Source: Deinococcus sp. Arct2-2
Lineage (GTDB): Bacteria > Deinococcota > Deinococci > Deinococcales > Deinococcaceae
Direction of reading: 5' to 3'
NCBI RefSeq assembly: GCF_004801315.1
Contig: NZ_SSNW01000005.1
Coordinates: forward strand, 69,193-133,192
Length of the DNA: 64,000 nt
Position numbers and translations under genes: made by a program. Below are positions 18,148 to 27,115 of the stretch, piece by piece (position 1 is the first letter of the stretch; every line of letters starts with the position of its first letter). The notes under the pieces are model-generated. The model was not told where the DNA came from and made no database searches. It worked only from the letters and a program-made list of their open reading frames with translations.

Positions 18148-19245
18148 TCAAGCCCCACCCGGAATCCCAGCCTCTGCAAACGTCTGCATCTCGCGCAGGG
18201 TGGCCGCCGCTGCCAAGAGCATAGGCGCGGCCAGTACGCCCCCGGTGCCCTCGCCCAAGCGCAGTCCAAGCCGGAACATGGGCTTCAGGTTGAGGTGGGC
18301 CAGTTGCGCGGCGTGACCGACTTCGGCACACTCGCCTGCTGCAAACAAAGCGTCGGCGAGGGCGGGGGCCAACGCCACACCGATCAGCGCCGCACTGCCC
18401 TCTACGAATCCGTCCAGCATGACAGCCTTCCCCAGCGCCGCCGCCTGAAGCATCATGCCCAGCATCGCCGCAATTTCAAAGCCGCCGAGATCGGCCAGCA
18501 CGCCTAGCGGGTCAGTCGAATCACTGCCGCCGCGTGCCAACGCTTCCCGCACGGCGGCCAGTTTGCGCTCTAGCGTGGCGTCGTCTATGCCCGTGCCTCG
18601 TCCGGTCACGGCGGCGGCGTCCAGCCCCAGCATCCGGGCCGTCAGGGCAGCAGCGGGTGTGGTGTTGCCAATCCCCATTTCTCCGGGCACGATCAGGTCT
18701 GCGCCGTCCTGCACGGCTTGGCGGGTCAGTGCCGCACCCGCTAAGATCAGGGCCACCGCTTCATCCCGGCTCATGGCTGGCCCCGTCCTCAGGTCAGATG
18801 TACCGCGCCTGACTGCTGCCCGCACCAACGCCGGATGCTGAGGCAAATCGGCATTCACACCCGCGTCCATCACATACACCCGCGCTCCCACTGCCCGCGC
18901 TATGGCGTTCACGGCGGCTCCGCCCAGTCCGGTGGGGGTGTCGGCCAAAAAGTTGGCGACCATCGCGGGCGTCACTTCGGGCGGGTAGGCGCTGACCAAT
19001 TGGGGGCCAGCCGCCACGCCGTGATCTGCCGCCGCCACCAGCACCGCTACGCCGCGTGGGTGGGGCTGGTCAGAGCCGAATACGCCCGCCAGCCGCACGC
19101 TGATGTCTTCCAGATCGCCCAACGCCCCTAATGGCTTGGTCAGTTGCGTTTGCCGGGTGCGGGCAGCGGCCATCGCTCCGGCATGGGCGGGCTGCACAGC
19201 GGCAATCAAGGCGGCAAGTTCGGGGGAGAGGAGAGGAACGGTCAT
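18148..19245 (-). CDS. cobT: Nicotinate-nucleotide:dimethylbenzimidazole phosphoribosyltransferase
   Basis: A 365-residue CobT that makes alpha-ribazole phosphate for the lower ligand of cobalamin. Seen are the N-terminal TKPLGALGDLEDISVRLAG, AAADHGVAAGPQLVSAYPPEVT, the substrate loop VYVMDAGVNAD, GEMGIGNTTPAAAL, and the C-terminal LGEGTGGVLA with the catalytic Glu near residue 330. The length fits the family. It is divergent from the cobA-hemD fusion, and both supply the B12/tetrapyrrole pathway. I see no cobalamin riboswitch upstream; that gap holds a type II repeat instead. Confidence 0.95.
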   Translation of the reverse strand: MTVPLLSPELAALIAAVQPAHAGAMAAARTRQTQLTKPLGALGDLEDISVRLAGVFGSDQPHPRGVAVLVAAADHGVAAGPQLVSAYPPEVTPAMVANFLADTPTGLGGAAVNAIARAVGARVYVMDAGVNADLPQHPALVRAAVRRGTSDLRTGPAMSRDEAVALILAGAALTRQAVQDGADLIVPGEMGIGNTTPAAALTARMLGLDAAAVTGRGTGIDDATLERKLAAVREALARGGSDSTDPLGVLADLGGFEIAAMLGMMLQAAALGKAVMLDGFVEGSAALIGVALAPALADALFAAGECAEVGHAAQLAHLNLKPMFRLGLRLGEGTGGVLAAPMLLAAAATLREMQTFAEAGIPGGA

Positions 19246-19388
19246 AGCGAGAGCTTAGGGCAGGGCAGAGCGGGAGGGGAGGAAGCTTTGATTTTTGTCT
19301 CGATAAGCCCTGATTGAGGGTGGCCTGATGAGTCGTCATACCTTCAGATGTGTGATGCAGTGGGCAAGCGTGCAGCATTGAGGTTCCG

Positions 19389-19509
19389 GGCGAACCCCCC
19401 GGTCTGCTGTGCAGCCAGCCCCCCTCCCTTCGGGCTGTACCAGTCAAGGGGAGCGCAAATGCTCTTGTCCTCCCCTCAAGGGGGCGTTGCGCCAGCAACG
19501 GGGGGGTTT
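19389..19509 (+). repeat. Type II dispersed repeat, copy 1
   Basis: It starts CGAACCCCCCGGTCTGCTG and ends GCGCCAGCAACGGGGGGGTT, with internal C-rich/G-rich arms that can pair (CCCCCCTCCC, AGGGGGC). The ends form an AACCCCCC/GGGGGGTT inverted repeat. Related copies are at 36550, 39130 and 59611. This one is diverged and has an inserted TTCGGGCTGTACCAGTC. It occupies the gap between cobT and cobA-hemD; no gene inside. Confidence 0.8.
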
Positions 19510-19643
19510 ACCTTCCATCTCAACGTTTCCGAGGTGTTGCTCAACGTGGTAGGAATCAATAAGACGGCCTATACCCATCATTGGGGTACCCTCAGCCCTC
19601 ACCCCGCATTTGTCCCGCCCCCGCTCCTTTAGCCTGTAGCGAT

Positions 19644-21167
19644 ATGACTGCTTCCGCTTCCGCTGCCTCTGCCCGCGCCTTCGTGTCCCTGATCGGGGCC
19701 GGGCCGGGCGATCCGGGGCTGCTGACCATTCGGGGGCTGCAGGCTCTCCAAGAAGCCGACGTGGTGCTGTTCGACTACCTCGCCAACCCGGAATTGCTGA
19801 ACTACGCGCCGCACGCCCACACCATCTACGTGGGCAAAAAGGGTTTCTCGGAGTACATCAGTCAGGAACAGATCAATGCGCTGATCGTGGAGCAAGCCTT
19901 AGCAAACGGCGGGCAGCGTGTGGCGCGGCTGAAGGGCGGTGACGTGTTCGTGTTCGGGCGCGGCGGCGAGGAAGCCGAAGCCTGTGCGCGGGCGGGCGTG
20001 CCCTTTGAGATCGTGCCGGGCATCAGCAGTTCTATCGCGGCCCCGGCCTACGCGGGCATTCCGGTCACCCACCGCGAGGTGGCCCGCAGTTTTGCCGTGC
20101 TGACCGGCAATACGCAGGAAGGCGGGGCGCACTACGAAACGTTGTCGGGCGCAGATACGCTGGTGCTGCTGATGGGCGTGCGGAATCTGGATCAGATAGC
20201 TGCCGACCTGATCGCGGCAGGCAGGCCCCCCGGAACGCCCGCCGCCACCGTGCAGTGGGGCACCACGTCGCGGCAGCGGGTGGCGGTGGGCACGCTGGCG
20301 ACGATTGCCGCCGAAGTGAAAGCCGCTGGCCTAGAAGCCCCCGCCGTAACCATCGTGGGTGAAGTGGTACGCCTACGCGACAGCTTGAAGTGGTTCACGC
20401 CGCCCGCCGAAACTGAACATTCAGAGCGCCCGTTGGCAGGCCGCCAAGTGGTGGTCACTCGCACGCGGGAAGGGGCCAGCGCCCTCAGCGGCGTATTGCG
20501 GGCACGCGGGGCGAGCGTGCTGGAAGTGCCCCTGATCCGCTTTGCCGACACCGCTGACGAAGCGGGCCTGCACGCCCAATTGCGCGACTTGTCGGGCGTG
20601 TCGTGGCTGCTGCTGACCAGCAATCAGGCGGTTACGGCGTTGTTTGAGCAGCTAGATCAGTTGGGGTTAGATGGACGGCACTTGGCAGACTTGCGCGTGG
20701 CGGCAGTCGGCCCCAGCACGGCGCGGGCGCTGGCGGCGCGGGGCATTCGGGCCGATTTCGTGCCGAGTACGCCGGGAGCGCGGCATTTGGGCGCAGAGCT
20801 TCCCACCAAAGCGGGAGACACCGCCCTGCACCTTACTTCGCAGTTGGCCGAAGCCGACTTGCAGCACGCCCTAGAAGCACGCGGCCTGACCTACACGCGG
20901 GCCGAGCTGTACCGCACCGAACCCGCCCCGCTGACGCCCAGAGCGCAGCAAGCCCTCCTGCGGGCTGATGTGGTCACGCTGGCGTCGGGCAGTGCAGCGC
21001 GGTTTTTGGCCGAACTAGCGGGCACGGGCTTTAAGGTAGCGGCGATGGGGCCACAAACCGCCGACGCCGCCCGCGCAGCCGGGTTTGTACACGTCACGGT
21101 GGCACACGAAGCCACATTGGAGGCCCTTGCAGACGCCGCAGCACAGGCCACTCTGACCGCAAGCTGA
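19644..21167 (+). CDS. Fused uroporphyrinogen-III C-methyltransferase / uroporphyrinogen-III synthase
   Basis: A 507-residue fusion. Residues about 12-250 are a CobA/SUMT methyltransferase that adds two SAM methyl groups to uroporphyrinogen III to make precorrin-2: [50 protein letters not shown] and [11 protein letters not shown] are all family motifs. Residues about 265-500 are a HemD-type uroporphyrinogen-III synthase, which closes and inverts ring [47 protein letters not shown]. The two steps are adjacent in tetrapyrrole synthesis. The ATG at 19644 follows an AGCGAT leader; an earlier frame is not needed. It is divergent from cobT. Confidence 0.93.
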   Translation: MTASASAASARAFVSLIGAGPGDPGLLTIRGLQALQEADVVLFDYLANPELLNYAPHAHTIYVGKKGFSEYISQEQINALIVEQALANGGQRVARLKGGDVFVFGRGGEEAEACARAGVPFEIVPGISSSIAAPAYAGIPVTHREVARSFAVLTGNTQEGGAHYETLSGADTLVLLMGVRNLDQIAADLIAAGRPPGTPAATVQWGTTSRQRVAVGTLATIAAEVKAAGLEAPAVTIVGEVVRLRDSLKWFTPPAETEHSERPLAGRQVVVTRTREGASALSGVLRARGASVLEVPLIRFADTADEAGLHAQLRDLSGVSWLLLTSNQAVTALFEQLDQLGLDGRHLADLRVAAVGPSTARALAARGIRADFVPSTPGARHLGAELPTKAGDTALHLTSQLAEADLQHALEARGLTYTRAELYRTEPAPLTPRAQQALLRADVVTLASGSAARFLAELAGTGFKVAAMGPQTADAARAAGFVHVTVAHEATLEALADAAAQATLTAS

Positions 21168-21377
21168 TCTTCAGGCTTCATCGTTCGGCCACCATGTCTG
21201 GACGCTCCATCATGAATTGGGGGGTAATCCGTGCTGTACACCAAATTTCTCGCATGCTGTTTGTAGCATTTCTGCCAAGCTCATGTTTATGCAGCGGTCT
21301 GTTTTGCCTATGTTCACCGGTAGGCATCTGGGGCCAAGTGCGTCCTACCCGTACCGTTGGGGCAAGGGCGGCCTCCG

Positions 21378-22616
21378 GTGACTTCCAACTTTCCTTCTGG
21401 GCGCTCCTTTCCCCCGCAGGAGCCGTATGAGCTGCCGCCATCTCCTGCCGCCGACCATGCTGCCGAACACGCCGCCCTTACTGCACTCCTTGACCTGAAC
21501 GCCGCGTTGCTGGTGGCCCGCACGCCGCCGCAAGTAGAAGAGGCGCTGACGCTGGGTGTGGTGGAACTGATGGCCGCCCGCTACGCCTACTTTCTGCGCT
21601 TCGATCCTCAGGCCGATACCCTGACCATTTCTACCGTGTCCAGAGAACAATTTACCGATCCGGGCGCAAAGGCGCTGGGCTGGGTGCTGCGGCGCGGTGA
21701 GGGGCTGTCTTGGCAGGCCATCGAGCAGGCTGAACAGATGCGGGCCGAGCAGTTGCAGGCCGAGCAGATGGCGGCGGACGCCGATGCTTCTGGCGCAAAA
21801 ACCGGGTGCTTGGGCCGCGCCGTGCTGCACATCCCCGCGCACGATTTGCCCTCTCACGCCGTGCGGGTGGGCAACGCCCCCGATCAGGACGTGATGTTCG
21901 CGCCGCTGCTGACCCAAGATCGCCAAGTGCTGGGCGTGCTGACGCTGGGCCGCATCTCGCCGGGGTTTACCGCCCAAGACCGCGCACTCTTGGCCGCCTT
22001 TGCCAACGCGGGAACATTGGCGCTGGAGCGTGCCCACGAGGAACGCCGCGCCGCCGAATCCCGCGAGGGCGCGATGATGGCGCTGGGCATGGCGCTGGAA
22101 GCCCGCGACTTCGAGACTCAGGGCCACACGGAGCGCACGGTGGCGTTGGCTGAAGCCCTCGGCGCGGCCCTGAACCTGAGCGCCGCCGATCAGGACGCCC
22201 TGCGCCAAGGTGCGTATCTGCACGACTTAGGCAAACTGAGCGTGCCCGACGGCGTACTCCTCAAACCCGGCCCCCTGTCGCCCGAAGAACGCGCCCTGAT
22301 CTGCACCCACACCGTGTTGGGCGAAGCGCTGGCCCGCCGTCTGCCCACCCTGCCTGCCGGGGCGCTGGCAATTGTGCGCTCTCACCACGAGCGCTGGGAC
22401 GGCGGCGGCTACCCAGACCGCTTGCACGGCACGCAGATTCCACTGCTGGCCCGAATCTTTGCCGTAGTAGACGTGTACGACGCCCTGACCCATGACCGTC
22501 CCTACCGCCCCGCTTTTTCTCTGATTCAGGCCAAAGCCATGTTGGAAGACGGGGCTGGCACGCATTTTGACCCGGAAGTGCTGAGTGAGTTTTTGGGTTT
22601 ACTGGACGGCGCTTGA
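21378..22616 (+). CDS. GAF / HD-GYP cyclic di-GMP phosphodiesterase
   Basis: A protein of about 412 residues. Residues about 35-230 are a GAF-type sensor domain, with an AEQMRAEQLQAEQM helical insert. About 240-412 is an HD-GYP domain: the HD dyad in YLHDLGKLSVPD, the extra His pair, and HHERWDGGGYPDRLHG containing the GYP signature, followed by ARIFAVVDVYDALTHDRPYR. HD-GYP proteins hydrolyse c-di-GMP to pGpG or GMP, so it opposes the GGDEF gene at 7322. No membrane segment. The start is uncertain: GTG at 21378, or a TTG at 21357; neither has a clear ribosome-binding site. Confidence 0.88.
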   Translation: MTSNFPSGRSFPPQEPYELPPSPAADHAAEHAALTALLDLNAALLVARTPPQVEEALTLGVVELMAARYAYFLRFDPQADTLTISTVSREQFTDPGAKALGWVLRRGEGLSWQAIEQAEQMRAEQLQAEQMAADADASGAKTGCLGRAVLHIPAHDLPSHAVRVGNAPDQDVMFAPLLTQDRQVLGVLTLGRISPGFTAQDRALLAAFANAGTLALERAHEERRAAESREGAMMALGMALEARDFETQGHTERTVALAEALGAALNLSAADQDALRQGAYLHDLGKLSVPDGVLLKPGPLSPEERALICTHTVLGEALARRLPTLPAGALAIVRSHHERWDGGGYPDRLHGTQIPLLARIFAVVDVYDALTHDRPYRPAFSLIQAKAMLEDGAGTHFDPEVLSEFLGLLDGA

Positions 22617-22629
22617 GCGGGCTGGGGCT

Positions 22630-22940
22630 GGTCTAAGGGCCTAGGGTCTGAGGGTCTAAGGCAGGGCAATCGCGTTGCTCACTCACCCCCTCCTAGCCTC
22701 CCCCCTCAAGGGTGAGGAGCAAAAAGCAAACCCACACCGTCCCCGCCCCATCCGTGTGAGGCCGTCGTGCGTGCAACGCGCGGGCCAATTCCATCTCCGA
22801 ATGAACTGACGATTCCGCTTCAGATGAAGGAACAAGCCGACTGAAAACGCGACAAGATCGATCCTCCTCAGCGGAGCGACCACTCCCCTGCACCCTTTGG
22901 GGGCGGGGGCTGGGGGGTGGGGGAGAATGTGGGGGCAGGC
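22630..22940 (-). repeat. Type I dispersed repeat, copy D (inverted)
   Basis: The complete block order of copy A in reverse complement: it begins with the CTAGGGTCTGAGGGTCTAAGG tail, then GGCAATCGC, CGGGCCAATTCCA, TTCCGCTTCAGATGAA, GCGACAAGATCGATCCTCCT and CTCCCCTGCACCCTTTGGGG. It fills most of the 509-base gap between the HD-GYP gene and the TPR gene. Confidence 0.83.
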
Positions 22941-23125
22941 CAATAAGCCAAACCTCAACCCCTTTCTGACCACAATCCCACCAAACCCACAACGCCGCCT
23001 AAAGCTGAAGCATGGGCGGCCTCATCTGCACTGCCTATGCTGACCAAAACAGTGCTGACCGAAAGAGTGCTTAACCGGCTCCCGTCCCGCCAATCTCACC
23101 ACCGCACCTTTCTACAGGAGACCCT

Positions 23126-24283
23126 ATGACCCCCATCCGAACCACCCTGATCCTGACGGCCCTCCTGCTCGGCAGCGCACAAGCCCAAACCGCTCCGCCC
23201 ACTCAATCCAGCGCAACGCCAACCAGCACGCCCCAAACTGCGGCACAGGCGGCAGCCGAAGCGGGCGATTTGGCGGCCAAAGCAAGGGCCACCTATCCGA
23301 AGGGCAGCGCCAGCATTGATCAAGACCTGTGGAAACGGGCTGCTGCTGCCGCCGAACGTGCGGTGGCCGCCGCACCCAGCAACCCCGATTATTTGCGCCT
23401 GCGTGCTCAAATTTATACAGAGGTAGGCTTTTGGCGTCAGGCCGAATTGAGCTGGGAAGCCTACTTCCGGGCCGTGCCAACTGGCGCGTCGGCAGCAGAA
23501 ACGGCCAGCGCCGCCAACGTGCAGTACAACCTTGGGTACTCGGCCTATACGCGCAATCAGCCGAGTCAGGCGGCGGCCTTTTTTGCCAGTTGCCTCAAGT
23601 TTGACCCGGCCAGCGTGCCGTGCACCACGTGGTCGGCACGCACTGCATTGGAAGCGGGTAATTATGCACAAGCCCAGACCTTCTATGACCGGGCGCTGGT
23701 GCTGCAACCCGCCGACAAAACGCTGACCTACTTCCGCTCGTTGGCGCAGAGTGCTGGACGCTACGGCCCCGCTGCCACACGCGCTTTTAGCCGTGCTTAC
23801 GGTGAGTTGGATGCGGGCCGCAAAGCCCAAGCGTTGGCCGGATTCCAGCAGGCCGCCGCCGCCGCCCCCAACTTTGCCGAGGCGTGGCGCGAGGCGGGCA
23901 AACTGGCCCTCGAACTTGGGGACGCACCGGCGGCGTTGACGGCCTACACGGGCGCGGCAGCCCTCCCCAGTGCCAGCGCCGCAGACCGCTTCAACCTGTC
24001 GGTGGCGCAGGAAGGCGCGACAGTGGGCCTGAAAGCCGTGCAAGCCTTCCGCGCTGCCTACACCCGCTACACCGCAGGCGATAAAACGGCGGCTGAGACG
24101 GGATTTCTGGAAGCTGCTACCCTCAGCCCCAAGTATGCCAAAGCGTGGGCATGGCTGGGCCGCACCCGCTACGAAGCCCGCAACTTTGGCGGCGCGGCGG
24201 AAGCTTATGCACAAGCGGTGCAGCTTGATCCCAACGACAAGAGCAGCGCGTATTTTTTGCGGCTGGCACAACAGGGGAAGTGA
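23126..24283 (+). CDS. Exported tetratricopeptide-repeat protein
   Basis: A 385-residue protein with a signal peptide (TPIRTTLILTALLLGSAQAQT), so periplasmic or cell-envelope. After a Thr/Pro/Ala-rich linker it is built from helical TPR-type repeats: AAERAVAAAPSNPDYLRLRAQ, NVQYNLGYSAYTRNQPSQAA, YDRALVLQPADKT and the typical AWAWLGRTRYEARNFGGAAE with QAVQLDPNDKSSAYFLRLA. TPR proteins act as scaffolds in envelope assembly; the partner is unknown. GGAGACCCT lies upstream of the ATG. The stop codon lies inside a type III repeat. Confidence 0.85.
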   Translation: MTPIRTTLILTALLLGSAQAQTAPPTQSSATPTSTPQTAAQAAAEAGDLAAKARATYPKGSASIDQDLWKRAAAAAERAVAAAPSNPDYLRLRAQIYTEVGFWRQAELSWEAYFRAVPTGASAAETASAANVQYNLGYSAYTRNQPSQAAAFFASCLKFDPASVPCTTWSARTALEAGNYAQAQTFYDRALVLQPADKTLTYFRSLAQSAGRYGPAATRAFSRAYGELDAGRKAQALAGFQQAAAAAPNFAEAWREAGKLALELGDAPAALTAYTGAAALPSASAADRFNLSVAQEGATVGLKAVQAFRAAYTRYTAGDKTAAETGFLEAATLSPKYAKAWAWLGRTRYEARNFGGAAEAYAQAVQLDPNDKSSAYFLRLAQQGK

Positions 24284-24376
24284 GTGGTGAGTGGTAATTA
24301 GTCAGTGGGAAAGGCAAAAGGGCCGATGTAGGTTAGTTTCTTTCCCGTCTTTTCCCACTCACCACTGACTACTCAC
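24280..24376. repeat. Inverted pair of type III repeats
   Basis: GTGAGTGGTGAGTGGTAATTAG with CAGTGGGAA (24280-24310) and TTCCCACTCACCACTGACTA with CTCAC (24352-24376) are complementary and can form a hairpin after the TPR gene. The right arm is directly followed by the inverted-repeat element at 24377. Confidence 0.65.
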
Positions 24377-24555
24377 CCCGTTTAGGGCTTATTTTTTTCG
24401 TGCTGAACGCAAAATCTCTAAAATTCGCCTCAAACGCCATTTTTCTGCTTTTCTGCCACCCAGACCGCGTTGCCCATGAACTCTACCCATCTTGTTCAAC
24501 AACGTCATGTAGTGCGAACACCGACTAAGACGGCGTTTCAAGCCCTAAACGGGGT
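24377..24555. mobile_element. Candidate miniature inverted-repeat element in a type III repeat
   Basis: CCCCGTTTAGGGCTT (24376-24390) and AAGCCCTAAACGGGG (24540-24554) are perfect 15-base inverted repeats around an AT-richer interior without a gene. A second inner pair, AAACGCC and GGCGTTT, reinforces the ends. TACTCAC occurs on both sides (24370-24376 and 24556-24562) and could be a 7-base target duplication, but the surrounding repeat already contains ACTCAC, so chance is possible. No related transposase is seen in the window. Confidence 0.55.
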
Positions 24556-25256
24556 TACTCACCACTCACTGCTGTTAAGTCCCACACCGCCGCTACCGCT
24601 TCCGCCAGCGCCAGATCTCCCGGTGTCGTCACCTTAAACAGGCGGGCGTCGCCGGGAATCAGGGCTACACGTTGCCCCAAACGGGCAATGAGTCCGGCGT
24701 CGTCGGTGGCGGCGTGGCCCTCGCTGTTGGCCGATTCGTGGGCGGCCAACAGCGAGGCGCGGCGAAAGCCTTGCGGCGTTTGCACGGCCCAGAGACCTTC
24801 GCGGGGCGTCAGCGTTCCCCAATCGGTGTTCTCCTTTGCTTGCACCAAGGTATCGGCCACAGGCAGGGCAGCGGTGGCGGCTCCCACGTCCCATGCGGCG
24901 TCGGCCACTTCGCGGATCACGCGGGCGGGCAGAAAGGGGCGGGCGGCGTCGTGGATCAGCACTACGTCAGCGTCGGTGGCACGCAGCAGCGCCAAGACGC
25001 TGGCTTGGCGGGTGTCGCCGCCTTCTACAGCCCGCACCTGCACTCCGTCTGGGAGAAATAACCCGGCGGGCAAGGCCACCAGCACTTCATCTACATACGG
25101 GCGTAAGCAAGCCACGCTGCGGGCCAGCAAACTCAGACCGCCGACTTCTACAAAAGCCTTTGGCCCCCGCCCCAGCCGTGTCCCTGACCCTGCCGCCGGA
25201 ATCAGCGCAGCTATTTTCGGCTTGGAGTTCTGTTCGGCCACTTCTTGCCCAGTCAC
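24555..25256 (-). CDS. ispD: 2-C-methyl-D-erythritol 4-phosphate cytidylyltransferase
   Basis: A 233-residue IspD that couples CTP to MEP in the non-mevalonate isoprenoid pathway. The N-terminal ALIPAAGSGTRLGRGPKAFVEVGG is the nucleotide-binding signature with the conserved Arg and Lys; VLIHDAARPFL carries the metal-binding Asp; ALPVADTLVQ, LWAVQTPQGFRRA and FKVTTPGDLALAEAV complete the family. The GTG at 25256 overlaps the ubiX stop by four bases; a GTG at 25241 is an alternative. The last residues (AVSGE) and stop fall in a type III repeat next to the inverted-repeat element. Confidence 0.93.
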   Translation of the reverse strand: MTGQEVAEQNSKPKIAALIPAAGSGTRLGRGPKAFVEVGGLSLLARSVACLRPYVDEVLVALPAGLFLPDGVQVRAVEGGDTRQASVLALLRATDADVVLIHDAARPFLPARVIREVADAAWDVGAATAALPVADTLVQAKENTDWGTLTPREGLWAVQTPQGFRRASLLAAHESANSEGHAATDDAGLIARLGQRVALIPGDARLFKVTTPGDLALAEAVAAVWDLTAVSGE

Positions 25257-25807
25257 TCCCTCCACCGCTTGAATCCCGGCACATCCAGCCGGAACTGATC
25301 CAGCACGCGGGCCGTCACAAAATGCAGCAACTCTTCTACACTTTCCGGCGCGTGATAGAAGCCGGGGCTGGCGGTCATTACGGTGGCTCCAGCGTCGTGG
25401 ACGGCCAACAGGTTTTGCAGCATCGGGCGCGGCAACGGGTCTTCGCGCACCACCAGCACCAGCGGGCGGCGCTCCTTGAGGGTCACGTGGGCCGCCCGAG
25501 ACACCAGATTGTCGGCAAAACCGTGCGCGACTTTGGCAAGAGTGCCCGCGCTGCACGGCACGATCAGCATGCCATCGGTACGGTAGCTGCCGCTGGCGAC
25601 GCTGGCGGCTAGATCGCGGTCTTCATGGACGTGGGTAGCCAGCGCGGTCAAGTCAGGCAGTTGCGGCCCGCCCTCGGCACTCATTACCCGTTTTGCCCCG
25701 CTGGACACCACCAAATGCGTTTCTACGCCCAGTTCATGCAGGGCACGCAACACGCCCACCGCATACGGAATGCCGCTGCCACCACTGACTCCCACCACCA
25801 AACGCAT
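25253..25807 (-). CDS. ubiX: Flavin prenyltransferase UbiX
   Basis: This 184-residue enzyme attaches a dimethylallyl group to FMN to make the prenylated flavin cofactor used by UbiD-type decarboxylases. Typical signatures are LVVGVSGGSGIPYAVGVLRAL, THLVVSSGAKRV, YRTDGMLIVPCSAGTLAKVAHGFADNLVSRAAHVTLKERRPLVLVVREDPL and HDAGATVMTASPGFYHAP. It is coupled to ispD, which feeds the isoprenoid pool. The UbiD partner is not in this window. In Deinococcota the likely use is in menaquinone synthesis by the futalosine route. Confidence 0.95.
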   Translation of the reverse strand: MRLVVGVSGGSGIPYAVGVLRALHELGVETHLVVSSGAKRVMSAEGGPQLPDLTALATHVHEDRDLAASVASGSYRTDGMLIVPCSAGTLAKVAHGFADNLVSRAAHVTLKERRPLVLVVREDPLPRPMLQNLLAVHDAGATVMTASPGFYHAPESVEELLHFVTARVLDQFRLDVPGFKRWRE

Positions 25808-25848
25808 GCAGTCAGGCTAGCAGGCGGGCGTGGGGGTAGCCTGTAGGC

Positions 25849-27090
25849 ATGACTGCAACTCCTGACAGTGCAGAAAACGGTGCAGAGCAACTGATCGGCG
25901 CGTATTGGCAGGGCGCACACCTGCAAGACCCTCTGTTTTTAGAGAAAATGCGGGCCGTGAACCCGGTGCTGGTGTCGCCTGCTCACGGGCTGGCTGTGCT
26001 GACTGGACACGCCGAAATCACGGCGGCGCTGCGGCATCCCGACGTTCGCACGGGCAAATTTGAAGTCGGCGAAGGCTTTAGCCACACCGCCAGTTACGCG
26101 GTCATGAATCCCATGATGCTCTTCCATGACGGCGGCAGCCATACGCGCCTGCGTTCGCTGGCCCAGCGGGCCTTTACGCCGCGTGTGCTGGAAGAAAGCC
26201 GCGAGTTTATCGCCGCCCTGACCGATGATCTGTTGACCCAAGCTGCCGCCAACACTGATCCTGAGGGTGTGGATATCGTGCAGGCCGTCGCTTATCCGCT
26301 CCCCGTCACGGTCATCGTGAGGATGCTGGGCCTCACCGGAACCGACGCCGAACGCTTCCGGGCGTGGTCTGAAAGTGTGGCCGACTTGTTGGGCGGCGTG
26401 AATATCTCCCCGGAACGTTGGGCACAAATAGAAGCCGACGCCCAGCAGATGCGCGAGTATTTCCGGACGCTGGCCGACGACCTGCGGGCCGAGCCGCAAC
26501 CGGGCCTGCTGAGTGCGCTGGCCGCCGCCGAAACCGAGGGGGAAGGCGGGGGCCGCCTGAGCAGCGCCGAACTGCTGGCAAACGCCGTGCTGCTGTTGGT
26601 GGCAGGCCACGAAACCACTAGCAACCTGATCGCCGGAACCTTTCACGCGTTAGCCGAGAATCCGGAGCAGCGGGCATGGTTGGCCGCCGATCCTGTGGGC
26701 CGCGCCGCCAACGCCACCGAGGAATTGTTGCGCTTCCTGTCGCCTGTGCGGGGCAGTGGCCGTTTCACCTCCGCGCCCCTGACTCTGGGCGATGTGCCCC
26801 TGCCCGCCGGAACCCACCTGAGTCTCAGCTACGCCAGTGGAAACCGAGACCCCCGCCTATACGCCGATCCACACGCGCTAGACCTGAGCCGGGCCAATGC
26901 CCGCACGCATCTGGCTTTCGCGGGCGGCCCGCACTACTGCCTAGGCGCAACGCTGGCGCGGCTAGAATCCACCACCTTCCTGACCCGCCTGATGACGCGT
27001 TTTCCTGAATACACGGTGCCCCAGCAGACGCTTTTCTACCGGCCTAACTTTGCGCTGCAAGGGCTGGAGCGGTTGCGGGTGGTGTTGTAG
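25849..27090 (+). CDS. Cytochrome P450
   Basis: A 413-residue soluble P450. The I-helix oxygen-activation motif LLLVAGHETTSNL, an ExxR helix (EELLRFLSPVR) and the heme loop FAGGPHYCLGATLAR with the axial ligand Cys364 are all present. No membrane anchor. It monooxygenates an unknown substrate using an electron-transfer partner encoded elsewhere. It starts 42 bases after ubiX on the opposite strand. An IS630-type element lies 25 bases past its stop. Confidence 0.95.
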   Translation: MTATPDSAENGAEQLIGAYWQGAHLQDPLFLEKMRAVNPVLVSPAHGLAVLTGHAEITAALRHPDVRTGKFEVGEGFSHTASYAVMNPMMLFHDGGSHTRLRSLAQRAFTPRVLEESREFIAALTDDLLTQAAANTDPEGVDIVQAVAYPLPVTVIVRMLGLTGTDAERFRAWSESVADLLGGVNISPERWAQIEADAQQMREYFRTLADDLRAEPQPGLLSALAAAETEGEGGGRLSSAELLANAVLLLVAGHETTSNLIAGTFHALAENPEQRAWLAADPVGRAANATEELLRFLSPVRGSGRFTSAPLTLGDVPLPAGTHLSLSYASGNRDPRLYADPHALDLSRANARTHLAFAGGPHYCLGATLARLESTTFLTRLMTRFPEYTVPQQTLFYRPNFALQGLERLRVVL

Positions 27091-27115
27091 GGCTTCGGCT
27101 TCTGCGGTTTATTTA

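Noticed and set aside
19246..19643. A cobalamin riboswitch before cobT or cobA-hemD
   Set aside because: No B12-box-like sequence or matching stems; the gap is filled by a type II repeat.
23096..24271. A 391-codon minus-strand frame opposite the TPR gene
   Set aside because: Antisense shadow; the plus-strand protein has a signal peptide and TPR repeats.
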